From Bugula neritina (Eukaryota; Bryozoa; Gymnolaemata; Cheilostomatida; Bugulidae), in NCBI GenBank assembly GCA_964035545.1, contig OZ037770.1:9884973-9948972 (forward strand): 64,000 nucleotides of DNA. The letters are read 5' to 3'. The notes under the pieces were generated by a model. That model saw only the letters and a program-made list of their open reading frames with translations, did no database searches and was not told where the DNA came from. Each line of letters starts with the position of its first letter. Positions within the stretch are counted from its first letter, which is position 1. Below are positions 39,601-51,290 of the stretch, piece by piece. The position numbers were made by a program, and so were the translations under genes.

Positions 39601-42600
39601 AAATGAAAAATTTGCTAGAATCATGTATATATTGGTGGAAACAAATTTATAAGATTGGAAAAATTTAATAAAGTGATTAGAGTTGTTGGCATCGTTGTGT
39701 CATTGTACAGTACAGTGTAAAATACTTCTTTATAAAATGGGAATATTATAAGGCAATAGAATGAGGGATTTTCAATATATCTTGCTGACAAAATAAATTT
39801 GTTTTAAAATAAACATGCTTCTACTGCACCTTTTAATTTTTATTGCTCCTTGCACACTTCTGATTTTAATGAATGCATTTTTTACCAAGCATTCCCCTTT
39901 GATGCTTCTTCAAACATCTTCCCTATTCAAAACCATCTGTGATTTCAGCTCAAACGCCCCCCACCAGACCTAAGAAATCTGGACATCGGCGCGTGGGTTC
40001 CCATGGTAATCCTCCAATAAAACTAGATGCACCCGCCAATCACCCTCACGGGTACTTTGGACGCATGAGCTCTAGCACCTCTAACACTGGTGAATATGTC
40101 AGCGGGGACGTGTTTGCACCCGCTAGTCTTGGTCATAGTAGATCTTGGGCTCCTGAGCAGAATATGATGTCTGCAGCTAACGCTTACCATCGCACTTCAA
40201 AGGCATCAGGTTAGCTGCTGCATTCACTCCAAACCCTACCTGGGACAGCTGCATGGTTTTAGCCTGCTTGATTTTGCTATTGGTCAAATTAGGATACAAT
40301 TAATTGCTTCTGGAATAGTTTGGATTTATGTTCTGGTGTTTTTTCTGGCATTAGCTGTAAATGTGAGTTTGTGATATTTCCCTTTTGTATTTTTATTTTG
40401 GCTTCTAACAACCATGCTGAGCTTTTTGTTTCTCATATTGACAGGTTTTGTAAATTCAAAATGGAGGTGCCGAGTAAATTTTATGTTATATGATGACTTT
40501 GTAGATGTACTGCGTGTTAAATCACTCAGTACAAGTAAGCTCAATGCAGGGGCTTTTATGTAAGGTATATGTTAATCATTGGGCTTCTATATGGTCTGTG
40601 TCCAACAAGAGGCAATTCTATGTTTCTTTTAACAAAGCTGATTGGCTCTCCTAATGTCCTAATTTTAACCTATCCTATTAATAGTCTTAACATTACTTTT
40701 ACCGGTGAAAATCTTGGTAAGGATTTGAAAAAATTTTATTCAAATTGATGGTTAAGCTGTTCAAGAAAAGGTTTAGAGAGCTAATATATGTATAACCTGT
40801 ATATCTACCTAATATGACTACGCTAGGATTGTCCTTTCATGGTGATGGAATAACTTTGACAATGGTTGTGGGCTAAGCATGTCTATGGCTGTATGCTAGC
40901 TAGGCTGAATGTCTGTTAGGGGTTTTTCCTCAAATTTCAACGAAACACTTTTCCTTAAAATGCTACTATTTAGCCGATGTCAATGCGATGGAAGTTTGTG
41001 ACCACCCCTAATAATGATAACTATTATTGTAGATACTCAGTCTACTCCTACACCCCCTCCTAGTTTCTCTCAGCTGGATGATAGTCTGAAACCGCTTCAA
41101 CCGCTGGCCAGCTCCTCGCAGTCTATGCTGATATATTACGAACACGTTGCACTGGCGGAGCGGTACGTCAAGTTACAACAGGAAAGGGTCTTGGCGCAGG
41201 CCAGAGTGTGAGTGTCTACTTGTATCATATTCCTGTACTAGGTGTTGTCCCCTCTTTATAATGGAACTACATGCTTTCTTTGCTGAGATGAATCAGAAAA
41301 TTTGAACATTTTTTGCTTATTCAAGGAAAGTCATCTTGACTTGTATTATAAGACTTTATTAATAGGTTTCAACAGAATCAAATTCCATTAAATGTTGTCA
41401 CTCTTCTGGCAAAAATCATCATTCTCTGCTCAACTAAAGTCATACAGAGCAAGCAACATGAGAACTAAAAAGCTGCAATGACGAAACTGTTTAGCATTTT
41501 AACTTTTTATACCCTTTTTATAATAATAACTTATAGAAGCAGCCGTGGCCTAGGGGTTAGGGTGTTTGTCGTAATAAACACAAAGTCATGGGTTCGAACC
41601 CCATTAAAGGCCATTGGTGATATCAGAAAGAGCATGCAGTCATAATTACTCCTCTGCTATGAATAAATCCTTAACCTGCATTAAAAAAACATTTCTATCA
41701 GAAGTTTTTCACAGAGATGGCGACTATTAACTTGTGTGAGTTTAATTAGTAATAACTTATAAGATTTTAATATCTAGAGCTGAACTGAAGCGCTCCCTCC
41801 AAGAACAGAGAGCGATTAGACGGAGAAATGAGCAGCTGATGAGAGAGTATCAGCGATTGGCTGATGAAAATGTATGTTGATTCTAGTAATTAATTTACTG
41901 GGTACACTGACTAACATGGCTAGAATTATAATGCTGCGTTCTCCATGTTAATTTATAAAATAGTTGCTGGGAATTAATAAATGAAGCTAGATCACAGATT
42001 ATTATGCAAGGTGTAAACAGTAACAGTACAACCTAAAATTATGTGGTTCAGTTGGTTTTGTGTGGAGCATGGAAATGTTACAGGTTGTACATTTTGGTTA
42101 GGAGTCACTGTAGGTGTTGTGTAATTCCTTCTATAAACTTACAGTAGGTTAGTTTTGATTGATCTAGAAAGCAAATGGCTTTTTCAGTGTTACTTATTTT
42201 CACGTGTGAAGGTAACCTTAATGCTCTATGCTCACTGCAGTATACAGTGTACTATATACGCTATACTGTTTACAATATACTGTATATAATATACTGTATA
42301 CAATGTTTGCAATATACTATACATAGTATAATGTATACAATGTTTACAGTATATTTTATACGTTGTAATGTATACAGTATACATTGTAATGTACACTGTA
42401 TACATTGTAATGTATACAGTGCAATGTATACTGTATACAATGCATACAATACACTGTAAACAATGTTTACAGCGTACTGTATGCACTACAATGTATGCCT
42501 ACAGTATACTCAGGAGTATATCTGGTGTATATCTGTAGGAAGACTATATTCAGATGAAAGAGAGTTTGGAGAGGCAGTTGGGAGAAGTTGGTTTACCAGT

Positions 42601-42607
42601 ATGTTGA
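27296..42607 (+). CDS. MAP3K7: TAK1 (MAP3K7)-like MAP kinase kinase kinase, 13 exons
   Basis: Serine/threonine kinase that, with TAB partners, relays TGF-beta, IL-1/TNF and innate signals to JNK/p38 and NF-kB. Exons: 27296-27370, 28618-28777, 28946-29150, 29395-29482, 29842-30007, 30842-30942, 31413-31721, 32349-32762, 33198-33264, 39949-40209, 41033-41207, 41778-41871, 42539-42607 (TGA). All junctions keep phase, giving 727 residues (human 579-606). The kinase domain is near the N-terminus: GKGAFGVV at 28-35, Lys48 in AIK, HRDLKPPN at 140-147, DFG at 161-163. The TAK1-typical [16 protein letters not shown] and [13 protein letters not shown] are present. The Ser/Thr/Pro linker is longer than usual and partly built of 8-residue repeats. 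It ends in a charged, coiled-coil-like segment where TAB2/3 binds in known TAK1. The second intron uses a GC donor. Confidence 0.95.
27400..28230. repeat. Cryptically simple AT-rich intron DNA
   Basis: First intron of the TAK1-like gene. Positions 27415-27500 hold degenerate repeats around 'catactcatag' and 'gactgagactc'; the rest is short scrambled words of a, t, aat and gat. No gene or regulatory element was recognised. Confidence 0.5.
30455..30735. repeat. 24-bp tandem repeat
   Basis: About ten to eleven units of consensus taatgtacttgagtataca plus agtaa. The first units are diverged (acaaatacttaaacata); those at 30530-30700 are almost identical. It lies in the TAK1 intron between 30007 and 30842. 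The unit length is a multiple of three and lacks stops, so frames are open on both strands; neither is a gene. Confidence 0.95.
31885..32005. repeat. Short inverted repeat pair, possible mini-MITE
   Basis: Arms tatggtattataaaactaat (31885-31904) and, inverted, tatagtattataaaactaat (31986-32005) differ at one base and enclose about 80 bp. It lies in the TAK1 intron between exons 7 and 8. It could be a tiny MITE or a hairpin; no target duplication is obvious. Confidence 0.6.
32045..32165. repeat. Dispersed repeat fragment shared with 20995-21125
   Basis: Words tatacaaccctcaaacagt, gaatattttgataatg and aatgaagtgtgtcaggga recur in the same order near 20995-21125 as diverged versions (catacaaccttaaaacagt, gaatattttaatactg, attgaagtgtgtcacgga). 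This indicates two copies of an unclassified interspersed repeat; boundaries are uncertain. Confidence 0.5.
33333..33633. repeat. Compound TG / CGCG / TA microsatellite
   Basis: Successive blocks of tg, a higher-order unit combining gtgtgcgcgcg and tgtggtg, then tg and ta runs. It ends at the TA into which the Tc1-like element inserted. It lies in the 6.7-kb TAK1 intron (33265-39948). The Cys/Val/Arg-rich frames over it are not genes. Confidence 0.95.
33634..35406 (+). mobile_element. Tc1/mariner-like DNA transposon, full length, 1,773 bp
   Basis: Perfect 27-bp terminal inverted repeats at 33634-33660 and 35380-35406 begin cagtgctgtgaaaaagttta. They are flanked by TA on both sides (33632-33633, 35407-35408), the target duplication of this superfamily. 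Inside is one degraded transposase gene in the plus orientation. The host site is a (TA)n tract. Confidence 0.97.
34030..35040 (+). pseudogene. Degraded Tc1-like transposase
   Basis: Frame 34030-34455 encodes the N-terminal helix-turn-helix DNA-binding part ([20 protein letters not shown]). The catalytic half continues in shifted frames. FSDES near 34480 carries the first Asp, and FQDDNAPCH near 34755-34781 the second. [15 protein letters not shown] at 34831-34875 should carry the catalytic Glu of the usual NPIE-x-LW motif but reads Asn. Stops and frame changes occur at about 34456, 34685 and 34952. The protein cannot be active, although the inverted repeats are intact. Confidence 0.9.
35409..35572. 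repeat. Minisatellite, about 27-bp unit
   Basis: About six degenerate units around tatatatagatagtatgtag plus gg(g/a)gtg lie between the Tc1-like element and element B. Similar sequence resumes after element B at 38748 (agatggtaccatgagtatat), which suggests element B inserted into this array. Confidence 0.8.
35575..38745 (-). mobile_element. 3.2-kb non-coding terminal-inverted-repeat element, copy B
   Basis: The left end is tgtgaccagtcgcgacaaaa; the right end, reversed, is tgtgacctggcaccacaaaa. TA lies outside each end (35573-35574, 38746-38747). Its left end matches the right end of element A, sharing gtagtaaatgaaggtt and the tract with tttcg(t/c)aagcatttg. Its right end matches the left end of A, so it lies in the opposite orientation. 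The interior includes the same kind of AT-rich simple DNA (36170-36850). No convincing ORF. It lies in the large TAK1 intron. Confidence 0.75.
41536..41749 (+). mobile_element. tRNA-derived SINE, copy 3
   Basis: Flanked by a 12-bp target duplication taataacttata (41524-41535 and 41750-41761). The right-hand copy lies just upstream of the acceptor of the TAK1 exon starting at 41778. Intact B box (gggttcgaacccc). Body word gatatcagaaagagcatg and tail cttgtgtgagttt match the family. Confidence 0.92.
42236..42500. repeat. Palindrome-rich 15-20 bp degenerate tandem repeat
   Basis: Variants of tgtatacaatg, gtatacagt and aatatactgta repeat throughout. Units are near self-complementary, so both strands look alike and both show spurious Tyr/Cys-rich frames. 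It ends about 40 bp before the last TAK1 exon. Confidence 0.85.
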
Positions 42608-43669
42608 GCATCATGTAGGGACGGGTTTGAGCCTCACCTAAAGATTTTTCCTAAATGATTGTCATTCAGTAGCAATTTTTTCTATAAATTTCAACACGTA
42701 AGTGAGGAACAATTTGTAAATTTATTTTCATACTTTTTTATGCATATCTAACATTTTGTTATTCAGTCTTATTAACCAATCATGTAAATATTGTTAGTGC
42801 TGAACATAAATAATTGAATTTTAAAAAGTAAAAATATGAAGTCCACAACTTTACAGTGTGAAGTCAAGACTGTTGAACAGTTTTATTTCTAGTTTTCAAT
42901 TTACATATTATTATACTTGTAGTTGTAGCATAGATTTTTAAAGAAAAATGTAGAGTATATTAGAAGCCATATAATCTATTATAATCTTTTTCACTTTGCA
43001 TTTATACTTTAATGCATAAATTGACATAACATGAATAAATTGAAGTTTCAAAACTGAAATTATCACATGAATACAGTTTTATTTTACGTTTGTAAGAAAA
43101 ATATTTTGTTGAAAAGACACTTGGGACATTTAAAAAAATATTTATTAGTGAAAAATAAAAATATATGTGAATATGCTCAGACATGTCTGTGATTTGGCAG
43201 GATGAATTCTGATAGAAAAATTAACGCTGTTAATAAATTCAAGAGCTAAGAGACAAAGAGCAATATATTTCATCTTAGTTGTATGAATATGTTGTATATA
43301 ACATAAATTATTAAAATACAAATAGAAAAGCATAAATTAAAAATAGAACCTACAGGCCACAAACAACTTGGGGCAATGTTTTCAAAAAATAAATTAGCTG
43401 GGAAAATGATCAATACTAAATTTTAGAAGCAATTATTATGCACACTACCAGCTAAGATGCAACAAAGCAGGGAAATCTTGCATATGGCAGCTGATTTGGA
43501 TACAGTCCCAATATGTCCTTTGGGTTGCATCTAATTCAGCTAGTTTAAACATACTATAAAGGTTTCATTATGGCGGCAAGCCACAAGTTGAACAGAAACG
43601 GACCACACTAATCCATCACAGCACCTATTGGAGAATGCCGAGGGGGGGGGGGCTAAGGGAAAGAAGTCA
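42608..43669. other. Convergent 3' intergenic region between TAK1-like and RNF14-like genes
   Basis: About 1.06 kb separates the two stop codons. AATAAA on the plus strand at about 43034-43039 and its complement at 43141-43146 are candidate poly(A) signals for the two genes; if used, the 3' UTRs nearly abut. A G-run of about 12 lies at 43641-43652. No further gene seen. Confidence 0.5.
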
Positions 43670-46600
43670 TCATGGTATACCGAAATCAAAGGGGTCAAAG
43701 TCTGAGTCTGAATCACTGTCGTTCAGACCTTCCAGTTCTTCTCCCGGGAAAAGGTTGCATTCCAAACTATTTCTAAAGTGAGCATAGGGGTCTGCTCGAG
43801 AGAGAATGGCTTGACACAGCCAGCAGAAGTATGCCTTACACTTCGTACACGTCATCTTATTACAACCATCTATCTTCTGTAATGATACAACCGGTATTAT
43901 TTCTATACATTAGAAAAAACGGAAATAACTTCCTATCTATAAAGCTACAATGTAAAAATAGCATGTATATAATTATAATCTAAAATAGGTAATAAAACTG
44001 TGGAAAAAAAATCGACTGTTGATGAGGCTTATTCAGCAAAAGTGTGGGAGCTTGCAACAAAATTGCTTTTATTTGGATTTTGCTTAGAAAATATCTTTAT
44101 TACTGCACTGGAAAGAAGCACACAGACATAATATGGTAGAACAACTACCACCATAGCTCTCAGGAGACATATTTTATGCAAGAATATATAGAGCAGACGT
44201 GGGCTAGGGGTTAGAGCATTGGCTTGGTAAACACAAGGTCATGGGTTTGAACCCAAGTAAAGGCCATTGGTGATGTTAGGAAGAGCATCCAGTCATAATA
44301 GCTACTGTGCCACATATGAATATATCCCTAGCCTGCATAAAAACCCCTTTCCATCAAGGGTTCTGGCAGGGATAGTGAGTATAAACTTGCGTGAGTTTTT
44401 ATATGCAAGAATAGCTAAGATATATTTAGAATAACTTATAAGCAGCTGTCATTATTATAGGAAACTTATATATTAGCAACTGCTGCTATGAAAGACATAC
44501 AGTGATGGCTGCTTTACAAACAGGACAATGTTTGGCATATTCATCAACCCAGGCATAGGACGCAGATTCATTGATAAGATTTTCCACGAGCTGTTTGCCG
44601 TATCTGGCTTTGAACGCTTCTAGATCTTCTTCGGACGCCTCATCCAACTTCTCCTTTAGTTCATCTGAAATATAGGAGCGGATGTAAGAAAGGGGGTAGT
44701 GGCATAAATAGAGGTGCTTTCTATATCGAAAAGATACAGAGTAATGCTAACATGTTTACTAACTAGTATAAATGCAAAACACTGCAAATTTCCAGCCTAC
44801 TTCAGCAAACTAACCAGACCATTTACACACTAAGCAATAGAGATATTTGTAGACAAGAGCGAAATGATATACTAAGATGGCCACATGGCAGGGAATGGAA
44901 AGGAGATTTTTTGATATCCTATATATATAGATTTGTGATGAAAATATACTAAATTCATGTTGCATTTACTGGAATCGTCAACATGAGTTTGTATGCTTAA
45001 AGGCAACTAACTGAGTAGCTTTTACAGTTACATGATGGCTAGATATATTGGTATGTAAGCTGACTATAATACCATTTCTTACCTTTTCGTAACCTGCAAG
45101 GATGTATCCCATGGTATGACATCTTACATAGATTACAGAAGACATATTGACACCCCGAACACGCGGCCAAAGTGGACCCAGGGTCTAATATCACAGCAGT
45201 CTGACAGAACGACCTGGGGCAATATGTTATATCTAGCATTGTGTCCAGTGTGCACTGCAGCAGCAACCTTTCATACCTTTCGTAGAAGTCGGAAGAGAGC
45301 AACTCTTTTATCTGTGAGATAAATACGTAAGTTAGCATAGGAAATTGGCAAATAAACAACGTCCACCAAATTCACCAATGATTCAGGTTTTTATATTATA
45401 AAAAAACAGCCTTGAAAACATAGTCTAAATATAATAAAAGAGCTATAAAAAGAGTTGAAAATAAAGTAACGCCAGTCACATATCAACATCCACTTCAGTG
45501 TAATTCTAATAGGACAAAAAATAATCCACTACTCAGAAACAGAATATACACAGTTCCACTGACAACTGAACATGATTTTATGTTATGTAAGAAAATTCCT
45601 CATGATTTTATATATGCCTAACTTTTACCTAACAGCAAGAATGCTAAATCACAGTATATTATATAATTCATTTGTTACAAATATCAAATCAAGATTTTAT
45701 AATTAAATTAAACCATCAATGGTGCTCACAGTAGTGAGGACTACCAACAGAAATGAGTTTTTATATTAAGAAATATGACTAAGAGTTGTTGTAAAATATA
45801 AATAGTTGGCCTCTGTATATGCTAATCAATTAAATGCATATTTCATAATCATATTTGTCCATATAATCCTAGAGAGTGATTTTTCCAACTAGTTGACCTA
45901 TTTTAATTTCAACTTATCAAATCGAATACATCCGTTTCGTAACTATAAATATAGCCATGTTTTTTGCTTTGATTCAGTTAATACTACTGCCTTGTACATT
46001 AAAACTCTCTGTATTGAACAAATTTACTATGTATTCAATGAACTACTCATTGCTATTTACTGGAGATTAGAAAATAGGAATCATAATTAATTATTAGACA
46101 AAACAGAGAACTAATAAAGGTGTAGCTGACCTGACTAGGATGACCTTGACTGTCACAACCTCCTTCCGGGCAAGTCAACTGTTTGACTTCACCAGACTCG
46201 ATACGAACCGTGAAATGCTGAGCTATGCACTCCTTACAGAATGTGTGACTGCATCCATGGAACTGAAACGAATCAATTCCCAGCTTCTCCTCGTAGCATA
46301 TTTTACACAAACACGTTGACTTTTCAAATATCTATAAACAAACACAGATTAAACTATTACTTTGCTGGTATTATAGCAGCAGATTAGAAAGATTATTATA
46401 CTGACTATGATATTAATACTGACTATGATAGCTTATTTACCCTATATGATAACAATTTACAAGTTGATTGAATGTTAGAGAACAGTAGTTTATAGTGAAT
46501 ATTTGGGCATATAATCCACGGGCAACCATGATTCAAATTGTAATTTGAAAACTATTTACTAGAGCTTTGTTAATTCTCCAAATAAAAATCTCTTTTTATC

Positions 46601-48683
46601 TTACATGATAGAAAAGTTAAAAGTTGATTATCAGACAAGAAAACCCAACAAAAGATGTTACTAACCCTTTGTTTCTCATCTTTATTATACTCCACGAGAA
46701 AGTGGAACAGAATGCTATTAGAGGCTATATCCTGGACTACTCTTCGGTCTACCACTTCCTTTGAATGTTTCTCTGAAGGCTGTATTACGAGGCACTCCTC
46801 GAGATCTAAAATAACACAAAATTCTAAAAGTATACCGCATGAAACAACAAACCAACACAAACCAAAAATTAAGCAATTAAAACACAATTAAATTCAAATT
46901 AATCAAATATTTAGGCAGCCCACTGTATTTCACAGACTTTATAAATGTGAAGTATTGTGTCCGAAGTGCCACAAAACAGTGGGAATATTATCTGAGCACT
47001 AGTGATAGCTAAGACTAGCCAAATTCCCTACACAACATAAACAGTACAAAATAATATAAGTTTATGTTAATTTCAGCTAGTTATGATATTATAAATGTAT
47101 TTTTAAGTTATTATAACAAGCTATAGTCAATAAAAATCACACATTTTTGTCCTTCTTCAAATGAAAAACAACTAACTCAGACACTATTGATCACAATACT
47201 ATTGCATTGGAAAAATGAGAAGTATCTTATGTGGTCAAAATCCATACTCTCTTTATAAAAAAAATTCACTACCCCCTAGCAAACAATTATTCATTCAACC
47301 ATAGAAATCAACTCATGATTTGATTAGGATGCGAAAAGAATGAAATAAAATAATTAGATACATACCTAGTAGCTTCATAGAATCCTGCTGCAGGAAATCA
47401 AACCAAATGTACAAGATTGGTTCACCTTTGTTAGCCTCCCAAGTCTCGTCGAGATGAGTCACCAGTTTAGAGAGCTAGTAACATTCAATAAATGAATTTC
47501 AGAAACCAGCTGGAATATCTAATTACAATAAATGATTATGTGTCCTGGTGAAATACTTTGGTAAAACAGAGAGCTAAAGCAATGTGTAAGTGTGTAGATC
47601 ATTTCAACATTATGATATTCAACACTACATGCTTCAGTCATTGTTACAGATTTATAGTTCACCATAGACTGTCAATGACACACATAGGTACGCATACACA
47701 TAATATTATATCGCCATAATATTATATTTTAATAGGCTTACATCAAGTAAAAATGTTTATGTATTATTAGTAAGTTTGATACAATAGATTCGCACAAGAT
47801 AAAAATATGATATTCAACTAAGTAATTATAATGTAATATAAAATTAATGCCTCAATAACTTTTTTTTTCACCTTTAATATTATGAGGTGTATGTTTCTGA
47901 TTCATGAGAACACTGGAGTTTCATGCTACTTAGAGTGTGAAGTAAAAGAGGATCCTTAATGATAACCTACTGAAAACTCAAAAAATACTTAAAACGACAT
48001 ATTCTAAACAATTTTACCTGCTTTGGAGAAAGCCATTTACAACTAAGATTAATTTTTGGCGGGTCTTTCTGAGGATAGGTAGAAGGCAATTCAAAACCAA
48101 GCACAATAGGGGGCAGGTGAGCAATATTTGCAGTAGGCTGATCTCCTTGGAAATCTAAAAGTAAGTTAATTTTACTTTTCAACTAAATAACCAATCATTA
48201 TTTACTCAAAAATTATAATCCAGACAAACTATTGACTTCCAAACATTACACAAAAACTAATAAACAAAAGAATCACAAAACGTGCATAAGAGAATAATTT
48301 TATACGACAATGCACTAAGGCAACAGCCACATCATATTAAATACATTAAAGACATTAAAATATCAACAAAACTGCATGTTATGCTAACTACACTAAAAGT
48401 ACACAATGGATGGTTTCAAAACTGAAACATGGCAAAATAGAATTGTTTTCTTACCCTTTATATAAAAAGAGTCTGACAATTGTATATGAGCAGAAAAATC
48501 TCCACAAGTTAACAACAATTCTCCCTGAGAAAAACTAGCACCTGACAGACTATCATTGTACTCAGCGCCATCTTGAGACGTCTCGGGCTGTTTGACAGAA
48601 TTAAACTTCAAATATTCCTCCTCACTAAATATAGCCTGGAGAGCCAGGACTTCGTTCTCCTGCTCTTCCGAGTCCGTATCCAT
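43670..48683 (-). CDS. RNF14: RNF14-like RBR E3 ubiquitin ligase, complete, 8 exons
   Basis: RING-between-RING ligase that takes ubiquitin from E2 onto its own cysteine; vertebrate RNF14 (ARA54) acts on stalled translation factors and as a nuclear-receptor cofactor. Exons in transcript order: 48683-48455, 48154-48018, 47474-47366, 46805-46666, 46331-46131, 45311-45083, 44664-44501, 43876-43670. Phases agree, giving 471 residues (human 474). N-terminal RWD domain (residues ~8-150) has the typical PPIVLGFELPSTYP. RING1 begins CLCKICYEE at ~212 with CSHTFCKECI. IBR includes CSGCQYVFCNLC. RING2 runs from HCPVCKAAI (~394); Cys408 of DGCNKMTC aligns with the catalytic cysteine, and YFCWLC follows. 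The acidic Ser/Asp tail resembles the vertebrate one. I chose the ATG giving MDTDSEEQENEV over an in-frame ATG 20 codons upstream because family members start there. Confidence 0.95.
44187..44401 (+). mobile_element. tRNA-derived SINE, copy 4
   Basis: Flanked by tatgcaagaata at 44175-44186 and 44402-44413 (12-bp duplication). The head includes ggcttggtaaacacaaggtc and a B box (gggtttgaaccc). It carries the body word gatgttaggaagagcatc and ends gcgtgagttttta. It lies in the last intron of the RNF14-like gene, antisense to it. Confidence 0.93.
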
Positions 48684-48759
48684 TGAAAAAAACTTTAGGC
48701 TGAAATACAACTCATGTAGGTTTACAATCACCGCCATATCCATGAGAGCGCTTCATGAA

Positions 48760-48925
48760 AAATGTCTTTAGTAAGCCAAGGACCTGTTTTCTTTATTGTG
48801 ACAAGGGAGCAATTATGACTGAGTGTCTTTCTTAACATCAACAATGGCCTTTACCGAGATTTGAACCACTGAGCGCGTGTTTACTAAGCTAGTACTCGTA
48901 ACTACTAAATCACAGCTGCTCCTAA
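48760..48925 (-). mobile_element. tRNA-derived SINE, copy 5, diverged and truncated
   Basis: Read on the minus strand, it starts agcagctgtgatttagtag and keeps cttagtaaacacgcgctcag, ggttcaaatctcgg and gtcataattgctccc, but lacks the conserved 3' end. It lies about 80 bp upstream of the RNF14-like start codon, so it overlaps the likely promoter or 5' UTR. Confidence 0.75.
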
Positions 48926-48929
48926 ACTT

Positions 48930-50074
48930 TGGACTGAAGCGAAATACAAGATCATGCCAAAATGAAAAACAATTTTAATTTAAGCATACAAATTTATAAG
49001 ATAAAAAGTAATTATCATTGTAATTATAAATATAATACTCAACTTCAAGTCATTACTATTACTATTAGCTATTAGGATTAATATTATGACTATGAGTTAT
49101 ACTTATAGTTATAGTTATTATCATTATCATTATGTTATTGTTACGATTATCATTTTCATTATTATTAATATTATGATTATATTCATAATCATAGCAATGT
49201 TAAAAATAAATAAAGCAACGCCAACCCTGAAAAAATTTGACATACAAAATATAGTCATTGAAAAAAATCTATCTTAACAACGCTAAAAATTATTAAGAAT
49301 AGAAGTGTTGAACTCATGAGTTATTGTAAATGACTATCACTGCAAGCGTCAAGATTTGGCAATACCGGAAACGTTGTTTAGTAATTTTTACTTGAACCAG
49401 CAAGGACTGTGTACTAATAAAAACTTTATTTTTATTGGTCATTGTGTAGTGTGCAATGACCTGTTCAGTAGTAGTGTGTACTAATTTTTTTCAAGCAATT
49501 TTTTGCGAAAATGAACACATTAAGCGTCTCTCAATTCCGACATGTTCTATGTGAGTGAATAGTAAACGCTGAGGCTACCATCTCACTCTGCAAATTTGGA
49601 AACTCCGAGTGCAAATTAAAATCAAATTAGTTTTCTTGCGAATATGCTGAATATCAATATGAATGAAAATATAATAATAATGATTAAATAATAACTTTAT
49701 AGCTGGTAGATAATTTTTTCTACGATGTTTATTGAAGTGCCAGAATATTTATAATCTAAACCAATATGAATATTATTATTTAGTTATAGTTTTACTTTTA
49801 GTTTTTGGTCTCGTAAAAAACAATCATTGAATCAAACTGAAACTGCTTGTAGTTGTAGTACTAGATATACCTTGTAGTTGTCCAAACTAAGACTGAGACG
49901 CTTGTAGACTGTAATTCATAATTGTACTTAGGCCTTAGGGCCTTGGGTCTTAGAGTTAGAATAAAAGTTAAACTTAGTCTTATAGTTATAGTTATACTAT
50001 AACTTATTGAGCTATAGTAATAATATTAGTGTATTACTTAATTACTAGCCATAGTGATAGTATTAGTACTATTA
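48930..50074. other. Intergenic AT-rich stretch, no gene seen
   Basis: Contains cryptically simple DNA at 49010-49200 (tatgactatgagttatac and similar) and at 49965-50080, ending in an (att)n run that abuts the non-LTR element. No ORF with similarity to a known protein. Confidence 0.5.
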
Positions 50075-50080
50075 TTATTA

Positions 50081-51290
50081 TTATTGGTTGTATCACAGCT
50101 TTCAAGCTGGTGTAACCTTCTACCATCAGCCTAGTTCCACTAGGCTGGGATGGATAGAACTTCCCTCAAGATGTGAGCTGATCCTAGTAAGGCTGTCTGC
50201 TGAATCAGTGGGTATTTGTTTTCAGCTACTCCAAGTAGTGCCATGCAGTCTACAGTCTTGTGTGAAGCTCCAAGGGCTCCAGTTTTAAAGGGGATGACTT
50301 TTGTTGATGTTTTCCAAAGGCGGGTTAACTCTAGTGCTAAATCATGATATTTTTCTATCCTATTCTTTTTCTTATACTCTGTAGTCACCAGGAACTGCAA
50401 TATCAATGAGCGTTGTTTCAGCGTTACGCTTGTCAACTACTACTATATCAAGCCTTCTAGCTTCGATGACTTTGTCGGTGTGTATGTTGAAGTCCCACAA
50501 GATTTTTGCATTGTCACTCTCCAGTACTGATTCTGCTCGGTGGTCGTACCAATTTTTGCTTTTCTGAAATCCATGAAGTTCACACAACTCCCAGTGAATT
50601 GTCGATGCCACATGGTTGGTTCTTTTCTTATATTCTCCTTGTGCTAACTTTTCACATTCACTCAGTATATGCATCACAGTTTCGTCCTTTGCATTACACA
50701 TCTGACATTTCTTGCTACCTTGTTCTTTTATTATAGCTACTTTATAATTTCTAGTAGGGAGCGCTTGATCTTGCGCAACCAACAGCAGTCCTCCTGTTTC
50801 CTTTTTCAGCTAACCAGATTTCAACCATTTCCATGAGTACGTTTTCATGTCCTCCACCTTTCTGATGTACTGACCATGTAGAGCCTTTTCTTTCCACCCA
50901 TCAGTTCTTTCTACCGATTTATCATTCTTGAGTTCTTCTGCTGTTTTGTCCTTTAGGAAGATATTCAGAGTGGTGTCTCCATCAGTGCATGTCCTCTTTA
51001 TGTAATCTGACATGCTGCATTCTTTAATCCTTACACATTCTTCAATTGACACCATCCCTCTGCCACCTTCCCTTCTGCTAACATACAGCCTGTCTACATC
51101 TGCTCTTGGATCGAGTGCATGATATATTGTCATAAGCTTCCCTGTCTTTCTGTCCATGTCTTTTAGTTCATCAACAGTCCAATCAAGTATTCAAGCTGTG
51201 TAACTCACTACTGCTACTGCCCAAGTGTTTATTGCTTTGATCGCATTCCCTCCTTTCAGATTTGAGTCCACAACTTTTTTATTCTTACTA
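50081..51290 (-). mobile_element. 5'-truncated non-LTR retrotransposon, REL-endonuclease type (R2/R4-like)
   Basis: Read on the minus strand, the fragment starts in the RT thumb region (AINTWAVAVVSYTA, then RADVDRLYVSRREGGRGM). A CCHC motif follows (CQMCNAKDETVMHILSEC, near 50690-50640), then an endonuclease-like segment (ARRLDIVVVDK...LIDIAVPGD). It ends with the conserved C-terminal ALLGSAHILREVL. A stop after SYTA, another near 50810 and a frame shift near 50400 make it inactive. Its 3' UTR holds a perfect hairpin, cagcctagt-gga-actaggctg in sense (50127-50147). Its 3' end runs straight into (aat)n. Clade assignment (R2/R4/Dong) rests on remembered motifs. Confidence 0.8.

Noticed and set aside
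46655-46891. 78-codon plus-strand frame opposite RNF14 exon 4
   Set aside because: Antisense shadow of a well-supported exon.
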